Below the pieces are notes generated by a model. The model had not been told where the DNA came from and ran no database searches. It was given only the letters and a program-made list of their open reading frames with translations. Shown here piece by piece: positions 1 to 10,700 of a stretch of DNA of 64,000 nucleotides. The stretch is from NCBI GenBank assembly GCA_023053685.1, contig JALIGW010000002.1, positions 253,064,239 through 253,128,238 of the forward strand. Reading direction: 5' to 3'. The DNA comes from Diadophis punctatus similis (taxonomy: Eukaryota; Chordata; Lepidosauria; Squamata; Dipsadidae). How positions within the stretch are numbered: position 1 is the first letter of the stretch; each line of letters opens with the position of its first letter. The position numbers and the translations under genes were made by a program.

Positions 1-19
1 CCATCTCTGGGCCGTCTGT

Positions 20-660
20 GGGTTTGGATTGGGGAGGAGGAATGTGGTGGCGTTTTTCTGTATTTGGGGAAGATGGAGGAGGGAGGGGGGTTAGGTGCTC
101 CCTGCCCCACGGCTGGTGGCAACTCCTTCCGCGGGTGGTTTTTGACAGAGTGGATCCTGCCCCTTACATTTCATTTTCCTCGTGGGATTTAGATACTCCG
201 CCCCTGAGTCACCGAGAAGACTCTGGGCGGTGTATCATTTAAAGAGAAAAACCTACATCGGTATCAAAGTAGGAGAGATCATTAGAAGGAGCCAAAGCTG
301 TATAAAAGCTGAATCAAAGGAGCTGCCACCTGCGGAAGGAGATGCATCGAGAAAAGGAACGGGGCCGCTCCGAAGGTCCCCCCCTCCCCTCTCCCTGGCT
401 GCCCGCGGGCACCTCGGAGCCCCTCCGGCCTCTCTTAGGCGCCCAGAGGCTCCCGCTGCCCCCCTTTCTGCCCCGGGCGAGAGCGGCGGGAGAGGACGGG
501 GCCCCCATCCCGAGCGGCGCCTCCTTCCCTCTTGTGGCGCGGCACCGCACCGCTCCACTCACCGTTGTTCATGGCTCCTTCTCTGCGCAACTCAAATCAC
601 CAACAGACGCCCAAGTGTCTCTCATCCACCGCACTCAGCGGCTTATATACAGCGCGACGA
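20..660 (-). repeat. Copy (a) of a promoter/first-exon-like module
   Basis: Read on the minus strand this stretch has, in order, a TATA-like box, a short leader, ATG followed by 7 nt and a GTGAGT donor, then a GC-rich segment ending in a block related to CACCGCCCAGAGTC and AAGAAAATAAA. The same order is seen on the + strand near 4.0-4.6 kb and 5.6-6.5 kb, and in part near 3.3, 17.5 and 19.5 kb. It is therefore a segmentally duplicated unit. No protein family was recognised. It could be a duplicated gene 5' end or an old repeat family. Confidence 0.6.
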
Positions 661-830
661 CCGCCCTCCACTCCTCTGGCTCAGCCCTGTCGAGGAACGG
701 CTCAAGCTCCACCTCAAGGGCCCAGCCAATGACACACAGTCTCAAGCTCCCCCCTCGAAGGACGCCTGGCACAGCCCTGACACTTAGCAGCTCAAGCTCC
801 ACCTGGGGATGTGGGGGAGCCGCAGGGTCT
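563..830 (-). promoter_or_regulatory. Candidate core promoter with short first exon
   Basis: On the minus strand there is a TATA-like GTATATAAGC (641-650), an ATTGG (inverted CCAAT, 726-730) about 80 bp upstream, and an ATG at 572-570 followed by AACAACG and a GTGAGT splice donor. Upstream, the 10-mer CTCAAGCTCC (+ strand reading) occurs at 701, 741 and 791. The spacing suits a TATA promoter with a leader of about 40 nt. Promoter activity is an inference. Confidence 0.4.
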
Positions 831-959
831 AATAAATACAAAAAGTATGCCAAGTATAGGATATTTCCATATCCAGAGAAGAGGAGGATCTGTGGACACG
901 AAAAGACACCACTTCCTTCTAATGAAGCCTCTCCCACATTGATTTCCGAGGGAATTTCC

Positions 960-1765
960 CACGCCTGCATATCCGGATCCAGTTAGTGGCCAATTAGGTT
1001 TCTTCAGGACTCTCCTGGACCAACATTAGAAGAAAGGCCAACAGCTCCTGATCTTTTATCAGCTGGGACTCCGCGAAAGGAAGGCCACGTTAATACTTTA
1101 ATACTGGAGTTTTAATATATTGGAATTAATAATTCGAAGAATATTTTGTATATTTGGGCGTTTTGAATGGGTATAAATACTTAATGTTTAGTTATTGTTT
1201 ATGTAATATTTATTTAAGTGATAGTGAGTTTTCAGGAAATGTTTTGTGTTGTAATTGATTGAAAGGGGGAGGAAAGATTTTTTTTCTTTTTACTTCATTT
1301 TTGCTTCTCTCTTACTTTTATTTCTCTTTATTTTTATTTTTATTAGCCTATATATAGATTATATAAAATATAGGGTTTAGTGATGTAAAGTATGTGGTAG
1401 GATGTTTGATTAATATAATGTTCCTATTCTCTTATTCTTATTCGTTTATTCTTTCAACTTTTAAAAAATCTTTTTATTATTATTTTTTCTTTATTATTAT
1501 TATTATTGTTTGATTATGTTTTAAATAGTTTTGAATAATTCGGAGTTAAAGACTTTTAAAAAATGTGGAAATTAACAATTTCTTTCAACTTAATTTAAAT
1601 TTATTGTTTTTGGAATATTATGCCCTGTACTTTCTCTGGGAAGTCGGGGGGGGGGGAGGGGAAGGGAAGGGGGTGGGTTGGGGTTAGGGGGAAGGGGGGG
1701 AGAAAAAAGAAAAATGTTTGTACTTTGTACTAATAAAACTTTTTGAATAAAAAAAATACTGGATT
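960..1765 (+). repeat. AT-rich interspersed repeat, LINE-like 3' tail
   Basis: Bases 960-1020, reversed, resemble 12400-12460, so the edge is repetitive. The rest is AT-rich, then has a G-rich run (about 1646-1700) followed by two AATAAA-like signals and an A-run near 1731-1757. A G-rich block, then polyadenylation signals, then poly(A) is typical of an L1-like LINE 3' end. No reverse transcriptase is visible, so the family is uncertain. Confidence 0.35.
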
Positions 1766-2119
1766 GCGACTCTCAACGGAAACCAGATTTGGGGGCCTGA
1801 AAAGTTGGGGGCCTGAAAAGCCTCCTCAAGGATTCTGCGGCTGGACAGGTTGGAGTCGGTGCTGGTGTGGGAGGAATGGACTCAGCTACCTTGGGGGGGG
1901 GCAGCTCCTCTCTTTCAGGGGCAGCCAAACTCCAGCTTTTCTCCCACGGTTTTCCTGGAAGATCCCTCAAAAAAGTGAGTTTAAGGAGGCAATTCACTGC
2001 CAAGAGTGTCTTTTCCTTTTGTTGTTGTTGTTGTTTACCAGCACTATTTTCTATGAAGGGGAGGTGAACATTCAATATGTAAACTGTGAAATTTTGGAAG
2101 GTCCCTTCCAGCTCTATTG
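1766..2119. other. No recognised feature
   Basis: No convincing gene was found. The last about 25 bases (GGTCCCTTCCAGCTC) resemble the 3' end of a CR1 LINE on the + strand. Confidence 0.4.
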
Positions 2120-2540
2120 ATCTTTCTCTGGAGGCTTCAGGAACCTACAGATCCCTCACCTGGGAAGAGAGACACAAGGTCCTTTTCCCACTGGCCTTCA
2201 GGGACCACTTTCTACCACCTGTATTTGGGGGGGGGGCATCTGGGAGGCTGGGGACGCAGCTGCAAAGCCAGTGGGATCCCTGTCAGCTGTAGGGGGAGAG
2301 GGCCAATAAGGTGCCATGAATGACGGAGATTGAAGGACAAGAGAGATCAGGCTACCTGCAGAGATCAAAACAGCACAAGCCATGCTGTTCCCCGGGACTC
2401 TCTATGGGAGGGAAAGTGGGACGTGGAAAAAGAAGAAGACCCAAAATGCACATCTTGTGCTTGCCACTCACCTACCCAGTTGGAAATAATGGGGAAGTTA
2501 ATAGTGTTGCAGCATGCCCTTTTTTTAAAAAAAAAAGGTT
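2120..2540 (+). repeat. Upstream half of module copy (b)
   Basis: This matches 5370-5620 in order and orientation: GGAGGCTTCAGGAACC, a GACCACTTTCTACCACC block, then an AAATAATGGGGAAG block. It continues at about 3325, so an AT/GT microsatellite cluster has expanded or inserted inside it. Confidence 0.55.
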
Positions 2541-3320
<780 letters not shown>

Positions 3321-3324
3321 ATGA

Positions 3325-3545
3325 GCAGCATGCTCATTTTCGCTGTGCCAAACGCTGGAGTCTGCCATCTTGGAGAAAGAACCATGGAGCGTGGTAAGCC
3401 CGCTGGCTGAGATACGGCCATCCCTGGGGGAGCGGACAGCGCTCGGGATGCTGAGCTGTCCTCTCCTGCCGCGGTCACCCCGGGCAGAAAGAGGGCGGAG
3501 TGGGGCTCTGGGTGCCCAAGATAGCTTAGATGGGCTCCAAGAGTG
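3325..3545 (+). repeat. Module copy (b), first-exon part
   Basis: It contains TTGGAGAAAGAACC, then ATGGAGCGTG (3384-3393) directly followed by GTAAGC. This mimics a 10-nt coding first exon with a phase-1 donor. The following intron-like block matches copies at 4032 and 5610. No downstream exon could be joined with confidence. Confidence 0.5.
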
Positions 3546-3749
3546 TGTGGCGAAGACACATAGACCAGCTCAGGAGTAGAGTGGGAGACTCCTGGCTTCA
3601 TCAACCAGAGACTGCCCAGCCGTGGGACACACCAGCGGAAAGGCCAGGACAACACAAATCTCTGCCCCGAAGGCCATACAATACGACAAAGACAACAAGA
3701 GACAGGCCCTACCTACAAGGAACCAGAAGCACCTATTCTCAAACCCAGA
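3546..3749. other. Short unrecognised unique-looking stretch
   Basis: No gene or repeat family was recognised. It separates module copy (b) from a possible solo LTR. Confidence 0.3.
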
Positions 3750-4031
3750 CTGTAAGGCGCCCTGCGCCCTGTTTACTTGCATGACTACGCGTGACCTAGG
3801 TTGATTCCTGATTGAACTTTACATGAACTAAGAGGGGAGGGTTGTTACTGCTGCATGGAGTACTAATTTGCATGGAAAAATGAACTTCTGTCAGTGGCCA
3901 GCAATCTTCAGGGAAGCCCTTTAAAGCGGCTTCCCTGCAGCCTGCCTGTAGTTCGTATTGCACTCAACTTAGGAGAAATAAAGGTGCTGAACTGTTCCTG
4001 CCTATCACCTCTTCATTCCAGCAGGAATCTA
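3750..4031 (+). repeat. Possible solo LTR
   Basis: The segment begins TGTAAGGCGC and ends ATCTAACA (TG...CA). It contains TTTAAA-like and GAAATAAAGG polyadenylation-like elements about 50 bp before the end, as an LTR would. It lies where module copy (c) is broken. No clear target duplication is visible, so this is a weak call. Confidence 0.25.
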
Positions 4032-4628
4032 ACAGTCTGCAATCTTGGAGAAAGAACCATGGAGTGCGTGGAGTTACTAACCATGGTAAGCCCGTTGGCT
4101 GAGATGTGGTGGTCCCTGCGGGAGGGGACATTGCTACGGATGCTGAGCCGTCCTCTCCTGCCACAGTCGCGGGGGGGGGGAGAGAGAAAGAGGGCGGAGC
4201 GGAGCTCTGGGTGCCCAAGGTTAGAGGGGCTCCAAGGTGGGGGGGAAGCAGTCACGGAAGGGGAGGGGAATCTGACTGGCTCTTTTGATGGAGGTATTGC
4301 GCTTCTATTCGGCGTTAGGTTTTTCTGTTTAAATTATACACTGCCCAGAGTCCCTCTGTGACTGAGGTGGTGGGTATTTAACTCCCACCAAGAAAATAAA
4401 TTTAACGGGGATCCACTGCGGATGGAGCTGGCCCGAGCAGTGGAAGGCTGCGCAAGATCTCAGCGAAATCCCTGGACCGCGGATGGTTGCCCGGCTGGGA
4501 CCTGGAGCTCTGGCCGCTGCAAGGGGGGCGCGGGGAGGGGGACGATCAATCTGTCAAACCCCACGGGAGGAAGAAGAGGCGTGCTGCCCAGGGAGCTTTG
4601 CTGGCTGGGTGTTTGGGGACTGAGGATG

Positions 4629-4640
<12 letters not shown>
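4032..4640 (+). repeat. Module copy (c)
   Basis: This is the same block order as 5630-6480. The exon-like segment is disrupted: a 17-nt addition puts a second ATG immediately before GTAAGC (about 4082-4086). The downstream part ends in a (GT)n tract instead of the TGGTGG tract of copy (d). Confidence 0.6.

Positions 4641-4672
<32 letters not shown>
4629..4672 (+). repeat. (GT)n microsatellite
   Basis: About 22 GT units are followed by a GCGCGC purine-pyrimidine alternating tail, a sequence able to adopt Z-DNA. Confidence 0.95.
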
Positions 4673-4676
<4 letters not shown>

Positions 4677-4679
4677 CCG

Positions 4680-5049
4680 CGCGCGCACGCACGCGACAAA
4701 ATAGTTCTCACCCCCTTCAGTTCCATCTGGTTTCGCTTTCCATTGTCAGAAGTGCTGAAAACGTGACGTCCTGGCTCTCCCACCCTCCCTTCTTCTCTTC
4801 GTTGCCGCGCCTCCTTCTCCGGTTTCCTCTGTAGAAAGAGTCCCTTCCCTCCACCTCCTCCCCGCCCGCCCCCCGCTCGACTCCACCTTCCACACTTTGG
4901 CCGCAGTTGATCCGGGCTGTGACGGGGAAGAGAAGGGAGAGCGGGGAAGAAACTGCGTCTCCTGCCCGTTTTTTCCGATGGGATTACCGGTGGGATTTTC
5001 TTGGATTATCTAGATTTAGAAGAACGAAGGGTGAGAGGAAAGCAGGATT
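4680..5049. other. GC-rich flank, no recognised gene
   Basis: CpG-bearing, C-rich sequence with TTCCGG and CCGCCC motifs. No exon could be supported. Confidence 0.3.
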
Positions 5050-5365
5050 GGCAGGATTCCAGTATTTGAGGGGCTGCCACAAAGAAGGGGGGTTTTCAAC
5101 TTATTTTCCAAAGCACCAGAGGGCAGGACAAGAAACCATGGGTGGAAACTAATCATGGAGAGAAGCAACTTGGAATTAGGGAGAAACTTTCTAACAACCA
5201 ACCAGTGGAACAGCTTTGCCTTCAGAGGTTGCAAATGCTTCATCCTTGGAGGTTTTAAGAAGAGGCTGGACAGCCACTTGTCTGAAATGGAATAGGGTCT
5301 CCAAGTCTGAGCAGGGGGTTGGACTAGAAGACCTCAAGGTCCCTTCCAGCTCTTATTGCTCTCTC
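5050..5365 (+). mobile_element. CR1 LINE 3' fragment
   Basis: The + strand translation, with frame breaks, carries the CR1 reverse transcriptase C-terminal block (FQYLRGCHKE, then the LSEM-like end). It is followed by the CR1 3' end GTTGGACTAGAAGACCT...GGTCCCTTCCAGCTC. The copy is 5'-truncated, as usual for CR1. Confidence 0.85.
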
Positions 5366-5369
5366 TCTC

Positions 5370-6480
5370 TCTGGAGGCTTCAGGAACCTACAGATCCCTC
5401 ACCTGGGAAGTGGGACACGAGGTCCTTTTCTCACTGGCCTTTCAGGGACCACTTTCTACCACCTGAATTTTCCGGGGTGGGGGGATCTGGGAGTTGGGGA
5501 AGTTGGGTGGGACTTGGAAGGAGAAGAAGAGCCAACAAGGACTTCTTGGCACAGAAGACCCTGCATTGCCTGCCTACGCTAATTGGAACCAATGGGAAGC
5601 TTCGTTAATAGCGTTCCAGCATGCTCACTTTTCCTGTGCCAAACGCTGGATTCCGTCACCTTGGAGAAAGAACCATGGAGCGCGGTAAGCCCGCCGGCTG
5701 AGATGCGGCGATCCCTGGAGGAGCGGACCTCGCTCGGGATGCTGAGCCGTCCTCTCCTGCCACGGTCGCCCGGGGGAGAAGGAGGGCAGAGGAAGGAGAA
5801 GAAGGGGCTCTGGGGGCCCAAGAGCCGAGGTGGCGCAGTGGTTAAAGTGCAGCACTGCAGTTCAGCAGTTCAGCTGTTCAAATCTCACCCGCTCAAGGTT
5901 GACTCAGCCTTCCATCCTTCTGAGGTCGGTAAAATGAGGACCCAGATTGTTGTGGGACAATATGCTGAACTCTGTAAACCGCTTAGAGAGGGCTGTAAAG
6001 CACTATGAAGCGGTATATAAGTCTACGTGCTATTGCTATTGCTATTGCTATTAGAGGGCTCTAAGGTGGGGGGGCAGTCACGGAGGGGGAGGGGAACCTG
6101 TCTGGCTCTTTTCATGGAGGTATTGATCTTTTATTCGGTGTTAGGTTTTTCTGTTTAATTTAGACACCGCCCAGAGTCCCTCTGTGACTGAGGGGCTGGG
6201 TATTTAACTTCCACCAAGAAAATAAATTCAGCGGGGGAGGGATCCATTGCGGAAGGAGCTGGCCCGAGCAGTAGAGGGCTGCGCAAGAGCTCAGCGAAAT
6301 CCCTGGACCGCGGATCATTGCCCGGCTGGGAGCTGGAACTCTGAGCGCTGCAAGGGGGGGCGCGGGGAGGGGGACGATCAGTCTGTCAAACCCCACGGGA
6401 GGAAGAAGAGGCGCGCTGCCCAGGGAGCTCTGCTGGCTGGGTGTTTGGGGACTGAGGATGGTATGTGGTGGTGGTGGGGC
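5370..6480 (+). repeat. Module copy (d), most complete
   Basis: It has an upstream half (as 2120-2540), a CCAAT-containing stretch near 5590, the exon-like ATGGAGCGCG (5675-5684) with GTAAGC, a GC-rich block, a SINE insertion, and a distal block with AAGAAAATAAA and TCCCTGGACCGCGGATCA. It aligns with copies (a), (b) and (c). It may be the 5' end of a duplicated unidentified gene, encoding M-E-R then a phase-1 junction. No second exon was identified. Confidence 0.6.
5823..6052 (+). mobile_element. Squamate tRNA-derived SINE
   Basis: It starts with the A-box-like GGTGGCGCAGTGGTTAAAG and contains the conserved TTGACTCAGCCTTCCATCC and AAACCGCTTAGAGAGGGC segments. It ends in a (TATTGC)n tail. It splits module copy (d): the flanks GCCCAAG and AGGGCTC are joined in the other copies. 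Confidence 0.85.
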
Positions 6481-6930
6481 TTCATTTTGGCTGGTGGGTT
6501 CTCCTAGCCTGCCCTTGAGCTTCCCGGCGTTTCGCTCCCAGGTTGGGTCACATCCTCAGTTGCCCTCCTGGAGGCCAGTGGTTCCACTGGTTAATGGATC
6601 TCCTTAGTTCCAGGTTGCTTCTGTCCCTGGTCAGTTTCCACCCGTTGCTTCTTGTCCTGCCCTCAGGGGCTTTGGAGAGGAATGTGGTTCTCTTGATGAT
6701 CTAGAAATGAGGAACTTTCTGACGGGGAGGACAATCAACCCATGGAACAGTTTGCCTTCGGAAGTTGTGGGAGCTTCATCACTTGAGACTTTGAAGAAGA
6801 GATTGGGCTGCCATTTCTCAGAAACGGTGTAGGGTCTCCTGCTTGAGCGGCGGCGGCGGGAGGGGGGGTTGGACTAGATGACCTATAAGGTCCCTTCCAA
6901 CTCCGTTAATCTGTTAATGATGACCTGAGC
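6481..6930. mobile_element. Two CR1 pieces in opposite orientation
   Basis: Bases about 6610-6700 read as CR1 on the minus strand (GTTTCCACCCGTTGCTTC). Bases about 6705-6915 read as CR1 on the plus strand through the 3' end GGTCCCTTCCAACTC. The inverted junction suggests rearrangement or twin-priming. Confidence 0.65.
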
Positions 6931-7319
6931 GCCATGGAGTTTCCCTACCTTTCTCCACGGAAGCCTTTCCATCAATGCGAAATCACGCTTCTCTTCCTCG
7001 CCTCTTCCTCTTCTTCACTGCTGCTGCTTCCTGGGAGCGTCTGGCCAGCCTGCTCGGCGGCGGAGGAAGGAAGGGAGGCGTTTGCGAGGCCCAGTTGGGA
7101 GGAAACTTCTTCAAAATTAGCCAAACATGGAGAGGAAACGAGGCGTGCGTCTGTAACGTGGGAGGCTACATAAAGCGGAGAAATGCCTCATACAACACAT
7201 AAAACCACAGGCTCAGAGAATGGCTCATTCCATCTAACTTTGAGTGTGCTTCAGTGGTAGGATTCTCGTTGTTTTTTTTTTTTTTTACCGCAGGAGGCCC
7301 AGGTTCGAGACCAATGCAA
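6930..7319 (+). repeat. Duplicated block, copy 1 (tRNA-linked)
   Basis: This matches 7985-8440 over its length: GCTGCTGCTTC, CCTGCTCGGCGG, GGGAGGAAACTTCTTC, CTGTAACGTGGGAGGC, then a tRNA-like end. Both copies are CpG-rich and in the same orientation. Confidence 0.75.
7243..7319 (+). pseudogene. Degenerate tRNA-Gly-like sequence 1
   Basis: TTCAGTGGTAGGATTCTCG (D-arm side) and AGGAGGCCCAGGTTCGAGACC (B-box side) match the tRNA-Gly layout. A T-run replaces the anticodon loop and the 5' acceptor strand does not pair. It is not functional. Confidence 0.65.
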
Positions 7320-7984
7320 CTCTTTTTTTGAGCCCCTAGTCCAGGGGTGTCAAACTCGATTTCATTGGGGTGGGCATCCTGAGCGACCCCCTTTCCCCCG
7401 CTCCTCCAGGGACACTTACCGCGCTGCCTGGTTCTATTCCCACTTGGCTCAGGATTTGGGAGCTGCAACACGCACCCCTTTTATTGTCCTTGGTAGGAGC
7501 TGCAAGAACAGACTGCAGGGACTAGTTTTCCCAAGCCTTTTACCGGAGTTGGAAATTCAGCTTCCCCATTGGTTCGAAATTGGCAGGTGGAAGGGAAAAC
7601 ATGCCAATTCTTGAAAGTTTACATGCGTGCTCAACTTAAGTCAATCAATCAATTATCATACACAATCCAGGATCAACAGCGGGGAAAAGGTAGAAGACCA
7701 CCCACAGCCTTTGGAAGCCATCAAAGCTGCACTAATGATCTTAGACCTGTCAGGAATTCCCGAGATTCCCTGCGGATGTTGCCAGGAGCTCCCGGGACAG
7801 AATCCCCTCGCCTGCCCCTTTCCCAGCTCTTCCCTCGGGAACCGGAGCCAATCTCTGCAGCCGGGGGTCTGCTGTGTCCTCCGAGCCTCCGTTGAGCTTC
7901 CCCACGTTTCGCTCCCGGGCTGGGTCGCATCCTCGGAGCTCGAAGCGCCCGAAGGAGACCAGAAACCAGAAGTCCCGCTGAGGA
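7320..7984. other. CpG-rich stretch without recognised gene
   Basis: A fragment near 7340-7370 (CCAGGGGTGTCAAACTCG) resembles a hAT-type repeat end. The remainder, especially 7740-7984, is GC-rich. No exon or family was recognised. Confidence 0.3.
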
Positions 7985-8440
7985 TGTTCCCAGCGACCGG
8001 AGCGCCCCGGAGCTTCCCTTCCCTTCGCCCCGGCAGCCTCTGGATCCCTGTGAAACGGCGCTTCTGTCCGCTCTCCTCCCCCTCGCCTCCTCTTCCTCTT
8101 CCCCGCTGGCTCCGGCCTTCGGCGCACCTCTCTCGCTGCTGCTTCTTGCCTTGCAGCGTCCGGACAGCCTGCTCGGCGGTGGACGAACCGGGCGGAAGGA
8201 AGCGAGGCCCACTTGGGAGGAAACTTCTTCCAAATTAGGAAAAAAAACTGGGAGGTAAAGAGGGGCGCATCTGTAACGTGGGAGGCAATATAAATTGGAG
8301 AAATGCGTGAAATAAAGACGTGAATCAACAGGTTGGTGTAGAAGAGAGAGAACAAATTGTCAATCTCTTTTACTGTGGTTCAGCGGTAGGGTTCTCGTTT
8401 TTGACGCGGGAGGCCCGGGTTCGATTCCCGACCACTGCAG
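7985..8440 (+). repeat. Duplicated block, copy 2 (tRNA-linked)
   Basis: Direct-repeat partner of 6930-7319. It is better preserved at its tRNA-like end and is CpG-rich. Confidence 0.75.
8370..8439 (+). pseudogene. tRNA-Gly-like sequence 2, altered anticodon arm
   Basis: It has TGGTTCAGCGGTAGG (A-box region) and GGGTTCGATTCCC (intact B-box and T-arm). The anticodon loop reads TTTTGAC, which would present TTG rather than a glycine anticodon. The 5' acceptor strand pairs poorly with ACCACTGC. It is probably a pseudogene or tRNA-derived repeat, though both polymerase III boxes are present. Confidence 0.6.
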
Positions 8441-8675
8441 CTCACTTTTTTTTGACCCCAAAGATATTTTGTTGCAAATTTCTCTTCAGCCAGAGATTAA
8501 ATACTTTAGCTGCATTCCCCCCCACCCCTATAAAAGATGTGTGTTGGGGTTTGATTTCCCTCCCTGTCTTCCCTCCCTGCAACTAGACCCACAGAGATCA
8601 TTTGATTGAAAAGAGAAAGTTGATTGTACAAGTGAATAAATTAAAGGAAGCAGAAAGGAAAGAACTATGGCACAG

Positions 8676-8985
8676 AAAGTCCTCGATTTACAACACTGCG
8701 TTCAGTGACCAAAGTTGCAACATCACTGAAAAAAGTGACTTATGACCATTTTTCACACTTACAACTGCTGCAGCATCCCCCCCCCTGGTCACGTGATTTA
8801 CATTTGGATGCTTGACAACTGACTCACATTTATGACAGTGTCCCTGGGTCATGTGATCACCTTTCGGGACCTTCTGGCAAGAGGGAAAGTCAAGGGGAAA
8901 ACCAGATTCACTTAACGATGATATTACTAATGTAACAACCGCAGGGATTCACTTAACAAATGTGGCAAGAAGAGTCGCAAAATGA
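8676..8985 (+). mobile_element. Short DNA transposon (TCCTCGA-TTACAAC family)
   Basis: It begins AGTCCTCGATTTACAAC and runs through tracts such as AAGTGACTTATGACC and CATGTGATCACC. The same family recurs at 39308-39676 and 59098-59475. No coding sequence. Bases 8441-8675 before it hold nothing recognised. Confidence 0.6.
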
Positions 8986-9000
8986 GTCAAAAATCAGGCA

Positions 9001-9500
9001 AGACTTTCAGTCAATAAGGTTTGGTCTATTGTCAGTCAGAGAGAAGGAACAACATCAGCCGCAATGGAAACGTCGCTTTCATCCACCATTGGACACTTGG
9101 CAGCCGAAAAAGCCTCGGATCTTCCCGCTGGGGGTCCCAAGGAGGGAACGGCGCCTTGCAGAGGAGAGGAGCGGCAGTAGCGTCTCAACACAAAGCGCCC
9201 CTTAGCGGCGGAGTCGGAGAGGAGCAGCCTTCTTTCCGGGAAGCGATCGTAGCAGCAAGAGTCGTGTTTGTGTCTGTGTGGTGTTTGCAGCACCCGGCAC
9301 TGGTCTTCGGTGGGTGCTGCAGTTCTTATGCCACGTCCTGTTCTACGCTTACACCAGTTCACAGTATCAGAGCGGGAGGACCGAGAAGTCAAGCGACGGG
9401 GCCACTGGGGGGGGGGGAGGGGCGTTCCCATTCTGTACACAGAGGGACAAACGGACAGACACAAAGTGAGTCTTCGGCACCCAAGACTTCCTTGTCCCCA
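9001..9500 (+). repeat. Left arm of a large inverted repeat
   Basis: Bases 9005-9255 match the reverse complement of about 10450-10700 with only scattered differences, including CAACATCAGCCGCAATGG and AAGCGCCCCTTAGCGGCG. The match continues more weakly to about 9490 (GAGTCTTCGGCACCCA). A third, partial copy is at 16600-16893. Confidence 0.85.
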
Positions 9501-10329
9501 TACTGTTTCTTGTGCCCCCTCCCACACCTTGGCTTCAGCCCTAATTCTTTGCTAGCCCTGAGAATTGTGAGAGTGGGAGTCCAGATGTCGTAAAGGGGCC
9601 CGTAGGTCCTCGATCCTGACTTTCAAAAGTCCCGGGAGCTCCGTTTCTACTTGATCAGGAAGTGCAAAACGGAAAGCCCCAGAACAGAACTGCATCTGCG
9701 CCCTGACGTTTCTTTTGCCTGACACAGCCTCCTTTTTCTTCTGCTTTTGCTCCAGGCTCCTCACCCTCTGGGCAGCCCTACCTGGTGAACGGGGCAGCCC
9801 GTCCACGGGAGCTGTGAAGCGGTGCGAGGATAGAAGCGGAAGGGATCCAGAACCCCGTTGCCTCTACTCCTTTTTACTCCATGGCTACCGCTACTTCCTC
9901 CTCCAACTCCGGCCTTTTTTTCGACCGGGCGCCACAGTTTCCTGTTATTTCATCTGCACACGGCCTCCACCTTGGCTGCGCAACAACGCGGCCGGAGAAA
10001 GTCCAGAAAGAGCCGCCCGGGGGCCCGCACACAGCCCAAAGAACGCTGCTCTCAGCCCCGCGCCGCCGCCCGCCCCGCCACACGCTCTGGCCGGTGCCCA
10101 CCCGATGGAAGAAGACACAGGGTCTAGCCCCTCGGCGAGCGGACTGGCCGCCGGAGCGGGAGCCCGGGGCATTTGGTGAGTTATCCCGCGCGGCTCCCCA
10201 CCCGGAGCTCCCCCTGCTTCTGCACGCCGGTAAGAGAGCAGGCTGCCCATGGGGGGCCGGGTGTGTGTGTCCAGCCTCTTCCTGGGAAGGATGCGACCGC
10301 CAATTCCTGCCACTGCTGTCCACTCTTGG
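9501..10329 (+). other. CpG-rich spacer of inverted repeat with possible exon
   Basis: This is a strongly CpG-rich centre (9840-10200). An ATG at 10105, in a GC-rich context, opens 23 codons (MEEDTGSSPSASG...) ending at a GTGAGT donor near 10177. That looks like a CpG-island first exon but matches no family I recognise. Longer open frames here are probably composition effects. Confidence 0.3.
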
Positions 10330-10700
10330 GGGGAAAAGGAAGGCAACGCCAGTCTGGGTGCCGAAGACTCGCTCTGTGTCTGTCCCTCCGTCCGTCCGTT
10401 CGCCCGTCCACACCACACAGTCACACACGACTCGTGCTGCTACGGTCGCTTCCCGGAAAGAAGGCTGCTCCTCTCCGACTCCGCCGCTAGGGGGCGCTTT
10501 GTGTTGAGACGCTACTGCCGCTCCTCTCCTCTGCAAGGCGCCGTTCCCTCCTTGGGACCCCCAGCGGGAAGATACGAGGCTTCTTCGCTGCCAAGTGTCA
10601 AATGGTGGATGAAAGCGACGTTTCCATTGCGGCTGATGTTGTTCCTTTTCTCTGACTGACAATAGACCACACCTTATTGACTGGAAGTCTTGCCTGTTTT
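10330..10700 (-). repeat. Right arm of the large inverted repeat
   Basis: Reverse-complement partner of 9001-9500. The inner part carries (TCCG)n-rich sequence shared with 16740-16830. Confidence 0.85.

Noticed and set aside
8370..8439. Functional tRNA gene
   Set aside because: The 5' acceptor strand mispairs and the anticodon loop does not fit glycine, despite intact A- and B-box-like motifs.
9881..10507. 208-codon frame in the CpG-rich centre as a full gene
   Set aside because: It crosses likely splice signals, runs into the repeat arm and matches no family; only a short first-exon candidate is kept.
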